This document shows positions 1 through 11,437 of a stretch of 64,000 bases of DNA, one piece after another. Positions within the stretch are counted from its first letter, which is position 1. Each line of letters opens with the position of its first letter. Source of the DNA: Tetrastigma voinierianum (taxonomy: Eukaryota > Streptophyta > Magnoliopsida > Vitales > Vitaceae). The stretch lies in NCBI GenBank assembly GCA_016808115.1, contig JAEQBH010003871.1, positions 124,001 through 188,000 of the forward strand, given 5' to 3'. The notes beneath the pieces were generated by a model that was not told where the DNA came from, did no database searches, and saw only the letters and a program-made list of their open reading frames with translations. A program made the position numbers and the translations under genes.

Positions 1-1504
1 GGGATTTTAGACAAAATGATCTTCTAACTCAATATACCCCTATGTCTTAAGTTTCTCATGGTTCAAAAATCATGTCATTTGGACTTTTTATTTGGGAGAT
101 ATGATCCAAACATTCTGAATTTCTCTTGGATAGTTTCTAGGAACAGAATCTAGAATTGTGTCCTATATTTGAATTTTTTTTGGGAACAATAGAGACATAA
201 TTTGACCATACTTTCTTCATGAAAGTTGTTATCTCGGATGTCTAGTTTGTGCAAAAATTTGAATCACTTCATTTGGATCAATATAACTCAAGTTATGATT
301 TAAACAACCAGAATTACTCCAGTTCAAGGGACTGTTCTGCGATAGGTTTCAAGGACAGAATTGTTCTCTTACTTTGACGAATTTCTGGCAACAATGGAGA
401 CTAAATATGGCTATACTTCCATCATAAAAGTTGTTCTACAAGAAGTCTATATCACACATAAATTAGAATCACTAAAATTTGATAAGTGAAACACAACTTA
501 TGACCTAAACACCAAAATTGTACCAAAATAGAGGATAACCCGACAACTTACTCGTATTTTCACTTCAGTCTCAAAAACAGGGGACTTAGGGTCAGGTTTG
601 CTTCTTGGTACCTTCTATACTTTTATAGGTTTACCTCTTAGGCCAATTTATGGTCAAAACAAAAACATGAATTTTAGAAAATTTGTGATAGCATTTCCCC
701 TAAAACCCCAACATTTTCTTTATAGTAAAATTCCTCAATTGAGGACCACAACTAATCAATCAAAGCCAAAACACAACAAAACAACTCCCAAATTTGACGT
801 AAGCCATCCCAAAATCACTTTTATACAAAGTTAGGGTTTTCCTAACTCAAACATAAACAAAGAAGGAGTTTGGAGAATTTCCAAACATACTCAAACTTAT
901 ACAAGTGTCCATACTTTCCATACAAGTGTTCCATACTTTAGTTTCTATAGATCAAATGAGATATTTTCATACCTTGATCTTTAAAGACTTGAACCAAACT
1001 TCTCATTTTATTCACTTATTCTATCTTTCTCTTCTTTCTTCTTCCTTCTCTTCTTACTTGTACAAAGATAGCCGAAACTGAGTAAAATCGCCAAGGATGA
1101 CTTCCTCTTCTTCAAACCCGTAAACCTAGTTTCTCCAAAGCCAAAATGAAGAACTCCCCTCAATCAATAGACCAAATTTGATATTATCCCTCTTTTCTTT
1201 ACAAGGCCTTGCTTGGCTTTTCTCATTTTTTGTTTAACTTTTTTTTTTTCACATTTTAGTCCCTCTACCATATTCTAATTGCACAACAGCTTATTACAAT
1301 TTCTAATTAAGCATATACTCTTCTTCATTTATGACCTTTGGGTCCTTAATGTGACATTTTACTATATTACCCTTAACTCTTGAATTAATTCCGGGTTTTA
1401 TCATTTTTCTCACTTAGCATTTAAATTTCAGAAAAATACACATTTACTTTTATTATACCCTAAACATGTTATAAAACTACCAGGATATAATTTGGGGTGT
1501 TACA
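1..1504. mobile_element. LTR (3' part) of a Ty3-type retrotransposon, cut by window edge
   Basis: The stretch ends with GGGGTGTTACA at 1494-1504, a usual LTR terminus. Its last 650 bases (about 850-1504) align along their length with the last 600 bases of the complete solo LTR at 24741-26735: shared blocks around tacttg-acaa-ata, the lower-case T-rich run, and the end with an almost identical phrase meaning 'one plus strand ATAATTTGGG(G/A)TGTTA'. The first 800 bases are not clearly alignable to that copy. It appears to sit inside the 3' LTR of the minus-strand copia element that starts at 1505. No coding sequence is seen; the short 598-834 frame is not credible as a gene. Confidence 0.65.
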
Positions 1505-1640
1505 AAAACACTTTCAAACTTTATGCTAAACTGCAATTGAAATTATATAACTTTATTTCAGAGTTTTCAATAAACAAAACAAGAATAATACTTGAGTCCT
1601 GATAGAAAACATACACAATAAATGAACAACAATAACAAAC

Positions 1641-1650
1641 TCCCACTAAA
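1641..1650 (-). other. Copia polypurine tract and start of 3' LTR
   Basis: On the minus strand the sequence TTTAGTGGGA lies between the RNase H region and a TGTTATTG that would open the 3' LTR at 1637. AGTGGGAG just before TGTT is the usual copia plus-strand primer arrangement. The LTR is traceable only to about 1505, where the LTR at 1-1504 interrupts it. Confidence 0.55.
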
Positions 1651-1704
1651 GCATATCACCAAGATGAACTACACCCATACGAGCCATACATGCTCATGAA
1701 ATGT

Positions 1705-1960
1705 TTAGTGGTACACCTTTGAGAACCATCCAAGTAATCGTTTTAAGTTTGTACTAATATGTTCAATAGACACCTGAAGACTCTGAACTCTCTCTTTAAC
1801 AACAAGAAACTTTATGTCAATATGTTTCGATTTCGACGAGCTTCTGTTGTTCTTATAATATAATTTTGCAGCTTTATTATCAAAATTTATCTTTAATGGC
1901 CTATCAATGCCATCAACAATACACAATCCAATGATAAAATCCCGCAACCATATTGCTTGG
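1705..1960 (-). pseudogene. Copia RNase H domain fragment
   Basis: An 80-residue open stretch on the minus strand shows the copia RNase H C-terminal signature: FDNKAAKLYYKNNRSSSKSK followed by HIDIKFLVVKERVQ and an IEHI element. The Asp of DNKAA and the SKSKHID block are typical of plant Ty1/copia polyproteins. The domain degrades the RNA strand of the RNA-DNA hybrid during reverse transcription. Here it is only the C-terminal end of a broken pol; the part upstream (1960-2160) is frameshifted. It was once one frame with the RT at 2160-2860. Confidence 0.8.
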
Positions 1961-2159
1961 TTTGATGCCTTATAACAAGCTTTAAATTCTACTCATTGTA
2001 TGAAGTCAGAGGATGTTTCATGACTTTTCCAAGGAGATGCTCCTCCAAATTGACATAAATATATAGCCAGTTGTGATCTTCCGCTATCAAGGCAATGGGG
2101 CAAAGCTCTGAGCTGAATACCCCATGATCTTTAAATGATCAGATCTCCGATATGTGAGC

Positions 2160-2860
2160 ATAAAATCTTTTGTTCTTTATAGATACCTCATAACCCGTTT
2201 TGCTGCCTTCCAATGAACCATTCATGGGTTACTTAAGTATCTACCAAGCATACTAACTATGTACGTAATGTCCGAATGCGTACAAACTTTAGCATACATG
2301 AGACTCCCTACTACTAACGCATAAGGGATATTCTCTATTTCTTTCTTTTCAATTTCATTCCTTGGGCATTGAAGCAAACTAAACTTATCACCCTTAGCAA
2401 TGGGTGTATCTCCTGGTGCACAATCCTTCATGCCCTTTTGTGATAAGCCAAGAATACTATGAGAATGATCTCGATAAATCTATATGCCCAACACAAAAGA
2501 TGCATTACCAAGATCTTTCATTTCAAAATTCTTTGAAAGAAATATCTTAGTCTCGTGCAACAGGTCTAAATCGTTGCTTACTAGCAGAATATCATCGACA
2601 TATAACACCAAAAGAATAAATTTGCTCCTATTGAGCTACAAGTGCTATAATGATTACAAAAGAGTCTTTCGATGAAATTGAAGAGAGAGTATTTTTTTAA
2701 TAAATGCCTTCCTTTTGAGTAAATCCCTTAGCGACAAGACGTACTTTATATCTTTTGACATTGCCTTTTGAATCCCTTTTAATTTTAAAAATCCATTTCC
2801 AACCAATTGGTTTCACTCCCTTAGCCAATTCAACAAGATCTCAAACGTCATTGTCTTCAA
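2160..2860 (-). pseudogene. Copia reverse transcriptase, frameshifted
   Basis: Minus-strand frames hold recognisable RT pieces in order: IGWKWIFKIKRD and VRLVAKGFTQKEG (around 2840-2700), the catalytic YVDD with LLVLYVDDILLV context at 2591-2602, and IPYALVVGSLMYA with SMLGRYLSNP (2340-2225). These match plant Ty1/copia RT, which copies element RNA into cDNA in virus-like particles. Several frameshifts and stops separate the pieces, so no functional enzyme can be made. The catalytic Asp pair itself is intact. Confidence 0.85.
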
Positions 2861-3335
2861 TTGATTTCATCTTATCTTTTATGGCATCTATCCAATTTTC
2901 GGAGTTTACACATTGTTTAGCTTGACTAAAAGATATTGGACCATCTTCCAATCCCATATCAAACTTGTGTTCTTAGAGATATACGATATAGTCATCCGAA
3001 ATCACTAATCTCCTCTCCTTAATGGGTTTCGTTAATGGAACTTCCAATTGAGGTTGCCGTTGCTCCTCTACATGAGCAGGAGCTGGTTCCTCGATATGAA
3101 TAGGAGGTAACTCAGGGGTGTCTTGATTTTCTAGATTTGCATCATAAATAATTTCAAGTGTAATTACCTAATCATCTTCAGTTGCAACTGTAGGAATAAT
3201 GACATATTCTTCTTCAAAGACAATTTTCCTGAGTTCTGAACTCCCACCATATTCAACATCCACAATAAATTTTGCATTTCCCATTTTGAAAAAGGATATA
3301 CTTGAGGGATCATAAAACTTGAAACCCCTCGATCT

Positions 3336-4000
3336 CTAAGAGTACCCAACAAAATAGCAACTTACTGTTCTTGAGTCCAATTTTATTTCATTAGGCCTGT
3401 ATGGCCTAACCTTAGCTGAACAACCCCAAACATGAAGATGCCTTATGCTCTGTTTCTTTTTAGTCCAAAGCTCATATGAGGTTTTAGCTACTACTTTACT
3501 TGGAACTCGATTGAGAATATAAGCCGCAGTCTTTAAGGCTTCCCCTAGAGCGATTCTGATAAAGAGGAATAACTTATCATACATATTTCTAACCATGTCC
3601 TTTAAGGTCTGTTTTCGTCTCTCAGCTACACCATTTTGACTTAGAGTCCCTGGCATGGTGTATTGAGGAACAATGCCACATTCTTGCAAGTATCTTGCAA
3701 AATGCCCTAGACGTTGTTCACCCGATCCATCTTATCTACCATAGTACTCACCACCACAGTCAAATATAATGGCTTTAATTTTCTTTCAAGTTGATTTTCA
3801 ACTTCAGCTTTATATGATTTGAAATCCTCCAATGATTGGGACTTCTCATGAATTAAGTATAAAAATTATAATGAGAATAATTGCCTATGAAACTAATAAA
3901 ATATTGTTTACCATTCTAAGAAGCTATAGGAAATGGACAACAAATATCAGTATGAATTAATTCTAAGACACTTGAACTCCTATTAGCCCCAACTTTCTTT
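3336..4000 (-). pseudogene. Copia integrase core, frameshifted
   Basis: The minus-strand frame at 3689-3336 reads through the end of the integrase core and the following region. It has a PGTLSQNGVAERRKQTL block, in which the last catalytic acid of the DDE triad (the Glu of GVAERR) is kept. Next comes the copia-typical AAYILNRVPSKVVAKTSYEL and a WGCSAKVRPY stretch. Further upstream (to about 4000) pieces such as LIHTDICCPF carry the first Asp in a decayed frame. Integrase inserts the cDNA into the genome. The reading frame is interrupted at about 3700 and again near 3790. Confidence 0.85.
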
Positions 4001-4021
4001 ATATTTGTTTGTTTTCCCTTA

Positions 4022-4204
4022 ATGCAATCAATACACATTTTAAAATTTGCAAAATCAAGGGAATCAAGAATTCCTTCTGACACAAGTATTTGCATCCTTT
4101 GTTTAGAAATGTGTCATAAATGCTTGTGCCATAACATGGAAGAATTCTCATTAGTTAATTTACGCTTTGTATCACAAAAATCCTTGCATGCAAAGATTCA
4201 TTAA
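4022..4204 (-). pseudogene. Copia GAG-pre-integrase zinc-binding region
   Basis: On the minus strand this segment encodes LWHKHLWHISKQRMQ followed by a CIDCIKGKQ element, the HHCC-like zinc-binding domain that precedes the integrase core in copia polyproteins. It joins the integrase piece downstream on the minus strand. The Athila-like LTR begins 50 bases beyond it, so this is the boundary of the nested insertion. An open plus-strand frame covers the same bases but has no recognisable product. Confidence 0.7.
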
Positions 4205-4256
4205 TATGTGAGACATTAATATCCAATTTATATAGATTATCAACCAAATAACCTGT

Positions 4257-5492
4257 TGATGAGTGCCCAAAAACACTCATTACAAACCCGAGATTTAGCG
4301 AGATTCGGGATCGATTTCATATATATATGACCGTGTTTTGATTACTTTTCTAATATTTAGGCTTTATCCGGTTTTTGGGAGGGAAAATGTTGAAAATGTC
4401 GGAAATGGAGCCTTAGCAGAGGTGTCTGAGAAGAGGGGTGCAGAAATCACTTAATCGCTAACGCCAACGCCGCGACGTCCAACGTCGATGTTGCGGAAAG
4501 TCTCAACAAACCTTATCTCTCGCAGGCTATAAACGAAGGGGGAGTAATTCACTTAGGGTTCAATCGCTTGCAAAGCTGCTAGGGTTTGAGGAATTGGAAC
4601 TCGTGGAATAAAGGAAAGAAGGCTTCAAGACCGATCTTAGCAAGAGAGAGATTCTGAAGAACCCTGGGATTGTCATTCCCTCGATCATTGAAGTTTTCTC
4701 TACTCTCATTATCATGTCTTGCTTTTCATTTGTATTGGAATAGAACATAATGAGGTTTTAATTTCGTGGTTTAGGGTGTTGGTAGAGACGCACATGAATA
4801 CTATGTAAAAGTGTTACCTTTTATAATTCCATTATCTTATATATTTATGTTTAATAATAACTCATGCTTGATAACATCATATTAATTTAAGGATCAATCT
4901 TAATATGTGAGTGGTTCTTTGTAAGATATGAGAAGTGAATGAAGAATTAGACATGTGTTAACCTAATAAACTTCAGACATAGGATTATCAATTATTAGGA
5001 GGCTTAGAAGTTCTTTGCACTCTATGCACCTTTAATACTTGGGGTTGAGCCAAGGAGCAAGAAACCTAGTAATAAAGGGAGGTTAAATGACCGTGAGAGA
5101 GGCTTTAATTACATTAGATAAGAGCCACCTTAGAAAACACTATATCAGATAATGGAATGAAATCACAGCATCACATAGTAGGATTGTCCAACAACACCAA
5201 CACCCTAACCTCTTTGTAACTTTTGATCATCCTTACATCTGAGCACACAGTTACTTTAGTAATATTTTAATTTGATTTTAGTTCCGCTTAGCCATCACAA
5301 TTGTTAGTTTGAATATTAAATAAGTATTGTAATTTTGGTACTTATCATACTACAATTAAGGTTTTTCCTCATATCTATTATCCGCATTTCAGCACACTCC
5401 TATTACTCGACAAGCGTATACTCTGCGCGTAATGAAGACTTTACACTTCTATTTGCATACCCACGAAAACACAATCATGTAAACGCCTATCA
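4257..5492 (+). mobile_element. Athila-like LTR nested in the copia element
   Basis: It starts TGATGAGTGCC and ends GCCTATCA. These are the same termini as the LTR at 54612-55749, which is followed by a tRNA-Asp primer site. The ACGCCGCGACGTCC-type CpG-rich motif near 4455-4495 also matches the position of similar motifs in that LTR. After the end the next bases are AGTTTTG, which resembles the AGTTTTTGG spacer before the primer site in the 54612 copy, so a few bases of internal region may be kept. I do not see a matching 5-base target duplication (CCTGT before, AGTTT after), so this may be a deletion product and not a clean solo LTR. Confidence 0.75.
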
Positions 5493-5930
5493 AGTTTTGT
5501 AATGTAAGGTGGCTGACATCAGCTTTTGTTCACAGTTTAGGATATGTTTATGCTCATGTTTATGTTCATGGTTTAGGATATATTTCAATATTTTGTTTAT
5601 ATTTATGTTATGTTCATACTTCACGCTGCTTAGGTATTTGTGTGTTAGACGCCTTAGTTTAATTTCATGTTCTAGGATTGTGTTAAGTAGTATCTGTGCG
5701 TGATGCCATGATTGCCAATCAAGGATCTTTTTTACCTCTCCAAAATTTGCAAAAACACACAGTGCAAGTAACAAGAAAGGATCCTTAGGTTGTTAGATGC
5801 TCTGAATCGACAGGTTTCAGATAAGTAAGATTATTATAAGAGCCACCTCCTCGTGTTCGTGAAACCAATTCCGCAGTAGTCTACCACACGACCGACAGCG
5901 TGATTCCAGATTTAGGTTCCTAATCTACCT
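5493..5930. other. Unassigned DNA between Athila-like LTR and copia protease
   Basis: The segment separates the LTR end from the copia region downstream of protease. It contains a short direct repeat of TTTATG/TTCATG phrases near 5545-5580. Overlapping small frames on both strands have no recognisable domain. It may be leftover internal sequence of the LTR element, or copia spacer. Confidence 0.4.
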
Positions 5931-6400
5931 CACTAACGTCAACGTCATTGGGCTTAAACACCCACAGTAACATTGAAAGACTAACTTCTTCATTTGTAAA
6001 CAACAAGCATTAACCAAATTTGTCCATACGAGAAACAGATACTGAATTCCGTCTAAATGACGGTACATAAAAAGTCTCATCCAAATCCAAATAACAACCA
6101 GATTCTAATTGTAATCTGAATAAACCAATCGCCTCAACAGGAGCTTTGTTGCCATTTCCCATATAGATGAATCTTTCAGCATCAATTGGCACTCGACTCC
6201 TTAGACAACCCTGCATTTTCACACTTATGTGGGTAGTTGCACCTGTGGTCTATTCACCAAGTAAGATTTGTAAAATAAACTAAGTTAACTTTAGAACAAA
6301 CAAAGTTGAGAAGTTTACCCTTTTTAACGAGCCATTTTGCATACTTAGGACAACCCTTCTTCACATGTCTACCTTTCTTGCAAAAGAAACAAGTGATAAC
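5930..6400 (-). pseudogene. Copia zinc knuckle and aspartic protease
   Basis: On the minus strand a CCHC-like zinc knuckle (CFFCKKGRHVKKGCPKYAKW, about 6395-6335) is followed by a WIDTGATTHIS-like segment with its frame broken near 6250. Then an open stretch at 6222-6010 ends in DETFYVPSFRRNSVSVSRMD, a copia protease C-terminus, and continues weakly to about 5930. Gag zinc knuckle plus protease sets the 5' side of this element. The catalytic D-T-G must be read across a shift, so this is a pseudogene. Confidence 0.8.
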
Positions 6401-6561
6401 CTTATCTTGTTTATGTTGCCCCTTAGACTATGAGGTCCCATTGTCTGCAGCTCCTTTTCCTTTTCTTGTTGGTAGCATTGTCATGGGAGGAAGTAATAAT
6501 CTATCTAGATGAAGAATACAATTTTATTATTTGTATGATGTTTGTAATTTTCTCCAACAAG

Positions 6562-6576
6562 TGGTATCAAAGCCAC
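6562..6576 (+). other. Primer-binding site (tRNA-Met type) of plus-strand copia remnant
   Basis: TGGTATCAAAGCC follows ...CTCCAACAAG. This is complementary to the 3' end of plant initiator tRNA-Met with one mismatch (A for G in CAGAG). The CCAACA just before it would be the 3' end of a 5' LTR. A plus-strand copia gag lies 1.2 kb downstream, which supports the assignment. Confidence 0.65.
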
Positions 6577-7800
6577 TCATGTTATCGATAAGGATTAGAA
6601 TTATATTTATTAAATTAAAGATGTTTTATGGTGCTTTTGATTCTTTGGTTGTGATTTCCATTCAATTATCCACATTGTAATTTTTATAGATAAATTTTTG
6701 CTATCACTGTAAGAAATTCACATTTCCCAAAAAATTTAATTTTTCATAAATTATTTCTCTAGAAAATTCTAAAATTTTATCTCATAAAGTATGTTTTCTC
6801 CATTTTTTTATTTTTCTTATTTTTACATAATATTCAATTAAAATATAAGTGTTTTGAGAATTTTTAGGGAATGAGAGACTGGTTGGAGTTAATGGCTTTT
6901 TTTTTTTTTGCCATTATCATGTTGTATGAAGAATTATTTAATTTTCTCATCTTTAACCAATTGGGCCTAGGTCATTTAATATATTAGGTTATTTGGTTGT
7001 TGGGCCTAAGCCATTTAATAATTAAGTCAATGTTTGGGCTTTTGGATAAAGGTATGGGTTATTGGGTCAAGTGATGGGTTTGGATAAGACCATAAGATTA
7101 AGGTTTGACCAATCCAATTGGATATTTGACTGACCCGTTTGACCAACCCAATTGGATCTTTGAACAAACTAATTGGATCTTTGACTGACCCGTTTGAACA
7201 ACTCGGTTGGGCTAGTAACCATTTACCAGTGACCATTGATCGTTGACTTTGACCATATTAAAAAAATCCCTTTGCCTCGAATATTTAGAATCCAATATTT
7301 CAATATGAATTAAATTGAAATTATATGTTGCCAAAGTGACCTCTATTATGACGATTTGCTTTTCTTGAAATATGTGGATTTTATTAAAGAATTGTATAGT
7401 AGTATCTAAATCTATGCGTAAAAAAATCGGCTCAAAGGAAGGTTATTTTTTGCCGGATCTTAGACACTTGTAGTGGTAAATATGTGATATTTTGATGTTA
7501 TCCATGCATGCAATAAGTTGATCCAGAGATAAACATATTTTGGCAGGATTTGTTGACAATATTTATTAACTACGTTTTTATAATAGTATTATTTACGAAT
7601 TGTTATTTTTGTCCAAAGACTAAATATCAATGTTGTGTTAGGTATATTATAAAAGTCCATCTTATTACTGTTATGTCATGTGTATGCATGTAGTTAATTT
7701 TTAAATTATATCTTACATGCTTAAAGGAAATGACCTTGTTTTTTATTATGAGCTTATTATTTTATTTTGGATACAATTAACCCTTTTGTTATATCATATC
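6577..7800 (+). other. Untranslated leader of copia remnant with short repeats
   Basis: AT-rich, no credible coding frame. At 7107-7205 a phrase around AATTGGATCTTTGACTGACC with CCGTTTGA recurs three times, forming an irregular tandem repeat. The long distance between primer site and gag may reflect insertions in the leader. Confidence 0.5.
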
Positions 7801-8400
7801 TGCCAACATTAATAACATACCAGTGCTTAACGACACTAAATTTGGGAAATGGAATGAGCATATTACTATTTTACTTGGGTGTATGGATCTAAACTATACA
7901 ATCCGGACTGAATGACCTCCTGCCCTTACTAATGACAATACTGTGAAACAAAGGGCTAACTTAGAAAAGTGGGAGCATTCTAACCATATGAGTCTTGTGA
8001 TCATGAGGCACTCTATTCCAAATAACATAAGAGGTGCAATGCCTGAGGAGGAAAAACGCTAAGAGTTTCCTAAGCCAATAGCAGGTCGATTCGTTGGATC
8101 TAAAAAGGTCGAAACGAGCACTATTTTTTCTAAGCTCATTTCAATGCGGTACAAAGGCAAAGGGAACACAAGGGAGTACATAAAGGAAATGTCTTATCTT
8201 ATTACTAGCTTGAGGGCACTAAAGTTGGAATTGTCTAATGACATTCTCATGCACCTAGTTTTGATCTCTCTTCCTGCACAATTTAGTCCTTTTAAGATAA
8301 GTTATAATACTCAAAAGGAAAAGTGGATACTTAATGAGCTCATTACTCAATGTGTGCAGGATGAAGAGGGATTGAAATAAGAAAATATATATAAAGTGCT
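7800..8400 (+). pseudogene. Copia gag (UBN2-type capsid) pseudogene
   Basis: Plus-strand frames encode a typical Ty1/copia Gag: PVLNDTKFGKWNEHITILLG at the start, an LEKWEHSNHMSL block, then 8144-8380 with the sequence around MSYLITSLRALKLELSNDI and LISLPAQFSPFKISYNTQ, ending with LNELITQCVQDEEGLK. This is the UBN2 capsid family, which forms the virus-like particle in the cytoplasm. Stops around 7914 and 8060 and a shift break it. After 8400 the zinc knuckle region is lost and no protease, integrase or RT follows, so the element is truncated at about 8480. It may be younger or older than the minus-strand copia; the two do not share recognisable LTRs here. Confidence 0.8.
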
Positions 8401-8586
8401 CACTTAGCTACTTCCTCCCATGACAATGTTGCCAACTAGAAAAGGAAAAGAAAACTATAAGACATACCTACATCCATTGGAATGTTGTCCTGCTTAGGTT
8501 TTGTCTTCCACATTTGAAACGAGAGATTTTTTCTTCAAAACTCTATCACTGATAAGATAGAATGAGGTGCTATGTTTATCTTTCTC

Positions 8587-8676
8587 GTTGAGACTAGGGA
8601 CCATAACCATTTTATACTTCTTATTAATTTATTTTATTTATTAGCCCATCATTAATAAATAAAATAACTAGTCTCT
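8587..8676. repeat. Short palindromic element
   Basis: GAGACTAG at about 8590 is mirrored by CTAGTCTC near 8670. The interior has TTATTTTATTTATTAG facing TTAATAAATAAAATAA with an 8-base loop. Such a hairpin could be a small MITE or a terminator-like fold. No target duplication was identified. Confidence 0.5.
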
Positions 8677-9119
8677 ACACATTGCAAAGCTCATACTATA
8701 TTTATAAGATATGTATTTAAAAAAAAAGCCCAAAATTAATCAATTGATCATATTTAATTAGGCTTAATAAAAAAAATTAGATAGTTGAATGTATAATGTT
8801 AATATGTAGGCCCAAATTTACTAAAATACCCAACAAAATATTCCAATGTTTACCTATTTTGATATATATGCATCAAACAATAATATAGATTAATCCTTTT
8901 GCATAAATAAATATGTTTCAAAAATATTGAAATACTACTTCTAAAAAGAAAGTAACATCGACTCATCCTCATTTAGAAGAAATAATAATCAAAGTTCAAA
9001 ACTCATAAAGAATTGATTCTCCTTTTAAAAAGATAAACTCAAAAGAAGATGAAAACAAAATTGCAAATCTAAAAGACATAAAAGGTCTCCAAAACCAAAA
9101 TAATTTTACGAATCAAATT

Positions 9120-10320
9120 TTAGACACTATTGCAGCTCAAATGGATATATTTGAAAAATATATGCCTAAATTATTGCCAATAAAAACATATTATGATAAA
9201 CCATTTTTCAAACCTCCAGAAATAGCCAAACTTATAAAATTTGGAAATAACAACAAAAATGAAGAGCTTTACAAAATTATAGCAAAAAAGTTAGAAGTAG
9301 TAGAATTCAAATCAACTGACCCTTCATCTTCAAAACAACAGTTAATTATTTAAATGGAATTGATTATGAGTCCTTAAGTAATGACGATGAATTCGAATTT
9401 TCCATTTATAGATAAAAAGCTAATGATGGACTACAAATAAATAGAATACCATCACAAAAATTCCAAAATAATACTATAAATTATTATTCTAGACCTACTC
9501 CTCTTGACCTCCAATTTGAAGAAAGATTTCCTCTAAGATCAATATATAATAACAAAAGTATATATGAATGGAATATTGATGGAATTTCTAAATACGGAAT
9601 CCTCAATGTTGTTCAAGAAATGATGTTGGCATTGACAACCTATTCAGGAGATAATGATGACCACACTATTTTTCGATATTTGATAGCAGGTTTTACTGGC
9701 CAACTCAGAGGTTAGTGGGAAAACATGCTAACAGACGCTCAAATATATCATATAATGACAAGTATAAATGAAATGAGACAACATAATGTTGTCCATAAAC
9801 TCATTTATGCTATCACAAAACACTTTATAGGAGATCCCTAAATTCTTCAAGAAAGAAGTTCATAAATACTACAAAATCTAAGATGTCATACTCTTAGTGA
9901 TTTTAGATGGTACCATGATATGTTCCTATCTAAAGTCATGTCCAGACTAGATGCAAATGCATCTCAATAGAATGAAAGATTCATGTTTGGTCTTCCAAGA
10001 GCCCTAACTTAAAAAGTTCAAACCTTATGATGAACTTACTTACGGAGATCTCATAAGTGAAGTAAAAAAAGAAGGATTAAAACTTTGCTCACAACTAAAA
10101 CTACAATATCAAGTTAAAAAATATTTAAAAGCTTCAAGAAAATATTTAGGATATTTCTGTAATCAATATGGGACTGAAATGTTTTTACCTCCTTTCCATA
10201 AAAACAAAACCCATCATAACATGAGAAAATCCCAACATTATCAAAAGAAGAAATATAAAAAATATACAAATCATAATAAGCATCATAATACTTCTAGAAC
10301 AAAACCAAAGAAATAAGTTT
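9120..10320 (+). pseudogene. Caulimovirid coat protein region, broken
   Basis: The first piece (9141-9353) has an open frame without a known motif but joins on. Between 9480 and 10010 the frame reads through the capsid core, with a YEWNIDGISKYGILN segment, IAGFTGQLRG followed by a stop and WEN, and a TSINEMRQHNVVHKLIYAI stretch. These resemble the conserved core of caulimovirid coat proteins, which package viral DNA. A lysine-rich tail follows (10200-10310), as expected before the zinc knuckle. At least five stops or shifts interrupt it. The assignment rests on motif recognition and on the RT downstream. Confidence 0.75.
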
Positions 10321-10380
10321 AGTGTTTTAAATGTGGTAAAAAAATGACATATAGCCCCAAATTGTAAAAAGCAAAAAATT
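10320..10380 (+). pseudogene. Viral zinc knuckle
   Basis: CFKCGKK is clear at about 10322-10342. The His and last Cys of the CCHC finger are displaced by a shift in the A-run, after which APNC-like residues can still be traced. This nucleic-acid-binding finger closes the coat protein region of caulimovirids. Confidence 0.7.
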
Positions 10381-10560
10381 AATGCTCTTTTTGATGATGA
10401 AGATGAATATCATATGGAAGCCTCTAAAGAAAGTATTTATTCAGATAATTCTAAAAATGATATTTCGAAATCAAATAAAGAAAAAAATTAAAAAAACAAA
10501 ATAGAAAATTGTTTTTGCCAAATCAACATTTTAACAATAGATCAGGAAATATTAGTCAAC

Positions 10561-11400
10561 ATGATAGATCACATAGAAGATAAAGAAGCAAAAACAAAAT
10601 TTATAAGAAAAATATTGGGAAAAAGTAATAAAAATACTTTACCGTTACAAAACACTCATAAATTCAAAGATATAATGAAACAATTTGAAATTCAAAAACC
10701 TCTAATAATACAAGACCTACTAATCGAAATAAAACAAATTGAAGAATTAAAAATATTCACTCAAAAAATAGATACAAGACTTCAAAATATTGAAAATCAA
10801 GAAATATCTATAAGTAATCAAACTACTAAAGAACTTGAAAATTTTGTCAATTCAATAACCATAGTAGAAAAAGAAAGATGATATACAAAGATTACCTTAA
10901 AAATATATCCTGATTATCAAGCTACCTTTATTGCCTTGCTTGATTCAAGAGCAGATATAAACTGTATTGAAGAAGGATTGATCCATACTGTATATTTCAC
11001 TAAAACATCTCAAAAACTTTAAACTACTAGTAGTGTACCTTTACAAGTACAATACAAAATACCATGACGACATATATGCAAAAATGGAGTTTGTATCAAA
11101 ACATCATTTTTACTAGTAAAAAATAATAGTCATCAAGTTGTTTTAGGAACTCCATTCATAACACAATTATATCATTTTTATGTCAATAACAAAGGATTAC
11201 ATACAAAATTCAATGAACAAGATTTAATATTTGATTTCATCAAAGGAATAAAAATCAAAGAAATAAATCGAATACAAGATAAGATAAATATAATTCAAAA
11301 TAAAAAACAACAAAACAAATTTCTCCAAGAAGAAGTTCAACATAATAAAACTTACAGTCAAAATAAATACAAAAAAGAATCCAGCAAGTTAAAAAACAAA
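10561..11400 (+). pseudogene. Viral linker and aspartic protease region
   Basis: 10561-10881 is a 106-residue lysine- and glutamate-rich frame that looks like a coiled coil and has no assigned function. Downstream the protease is visible as a LLDSRADINCIEEGLI stretch, with codons for Asp-Ser-Arg at 10942-10950. The family active site is Asp-Ser/Thr-Gly, so the glycine has changed to arginine, a change expected to kill the enzyme. A VVLGTPFITQ-like stretch further on (about 11140-11165) is the usual C-terminal part of these proteases. Stops and shifts at several places. Confidence 0.75.
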
Positions 11401-11437
11401 TAGAAAATCAATTATATTCCTTAATTTCAAATGTTTT

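Larger units (their letters stand above)
1505..6480 (-). mobile_element. Ty1/copia retrotransposon remnant, minus strand, interrupted
   Basis: Read on the minus strand the order is zinc knuckle (6400-6330), protease (6250-6010), a gap with inserted DNA (5930-4257), GAG-pre-integrase and integrase (4204-3336), reverse transcriptase (about 2860-2160), RNase H (1947-1705), polypurine tract (1650-1641) and a 3' LTR stub from 1637. Protease-integrase-RT-RNase H is the copia order. Every domain carries frameshifts or stops, so the element is dead. The gag N-terminus, the 5' LTR and the primer site are not found upstream of 6480, where a second copia remnant in the opposite orientation begins. Confidence 0.85.

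Noticed and set aside
4257..5492. Clean solo LTR with target duplication
   Set aside because: Ends match the family but the flanking five bases do not agree, so a clean solo LTR cannot be claimed.
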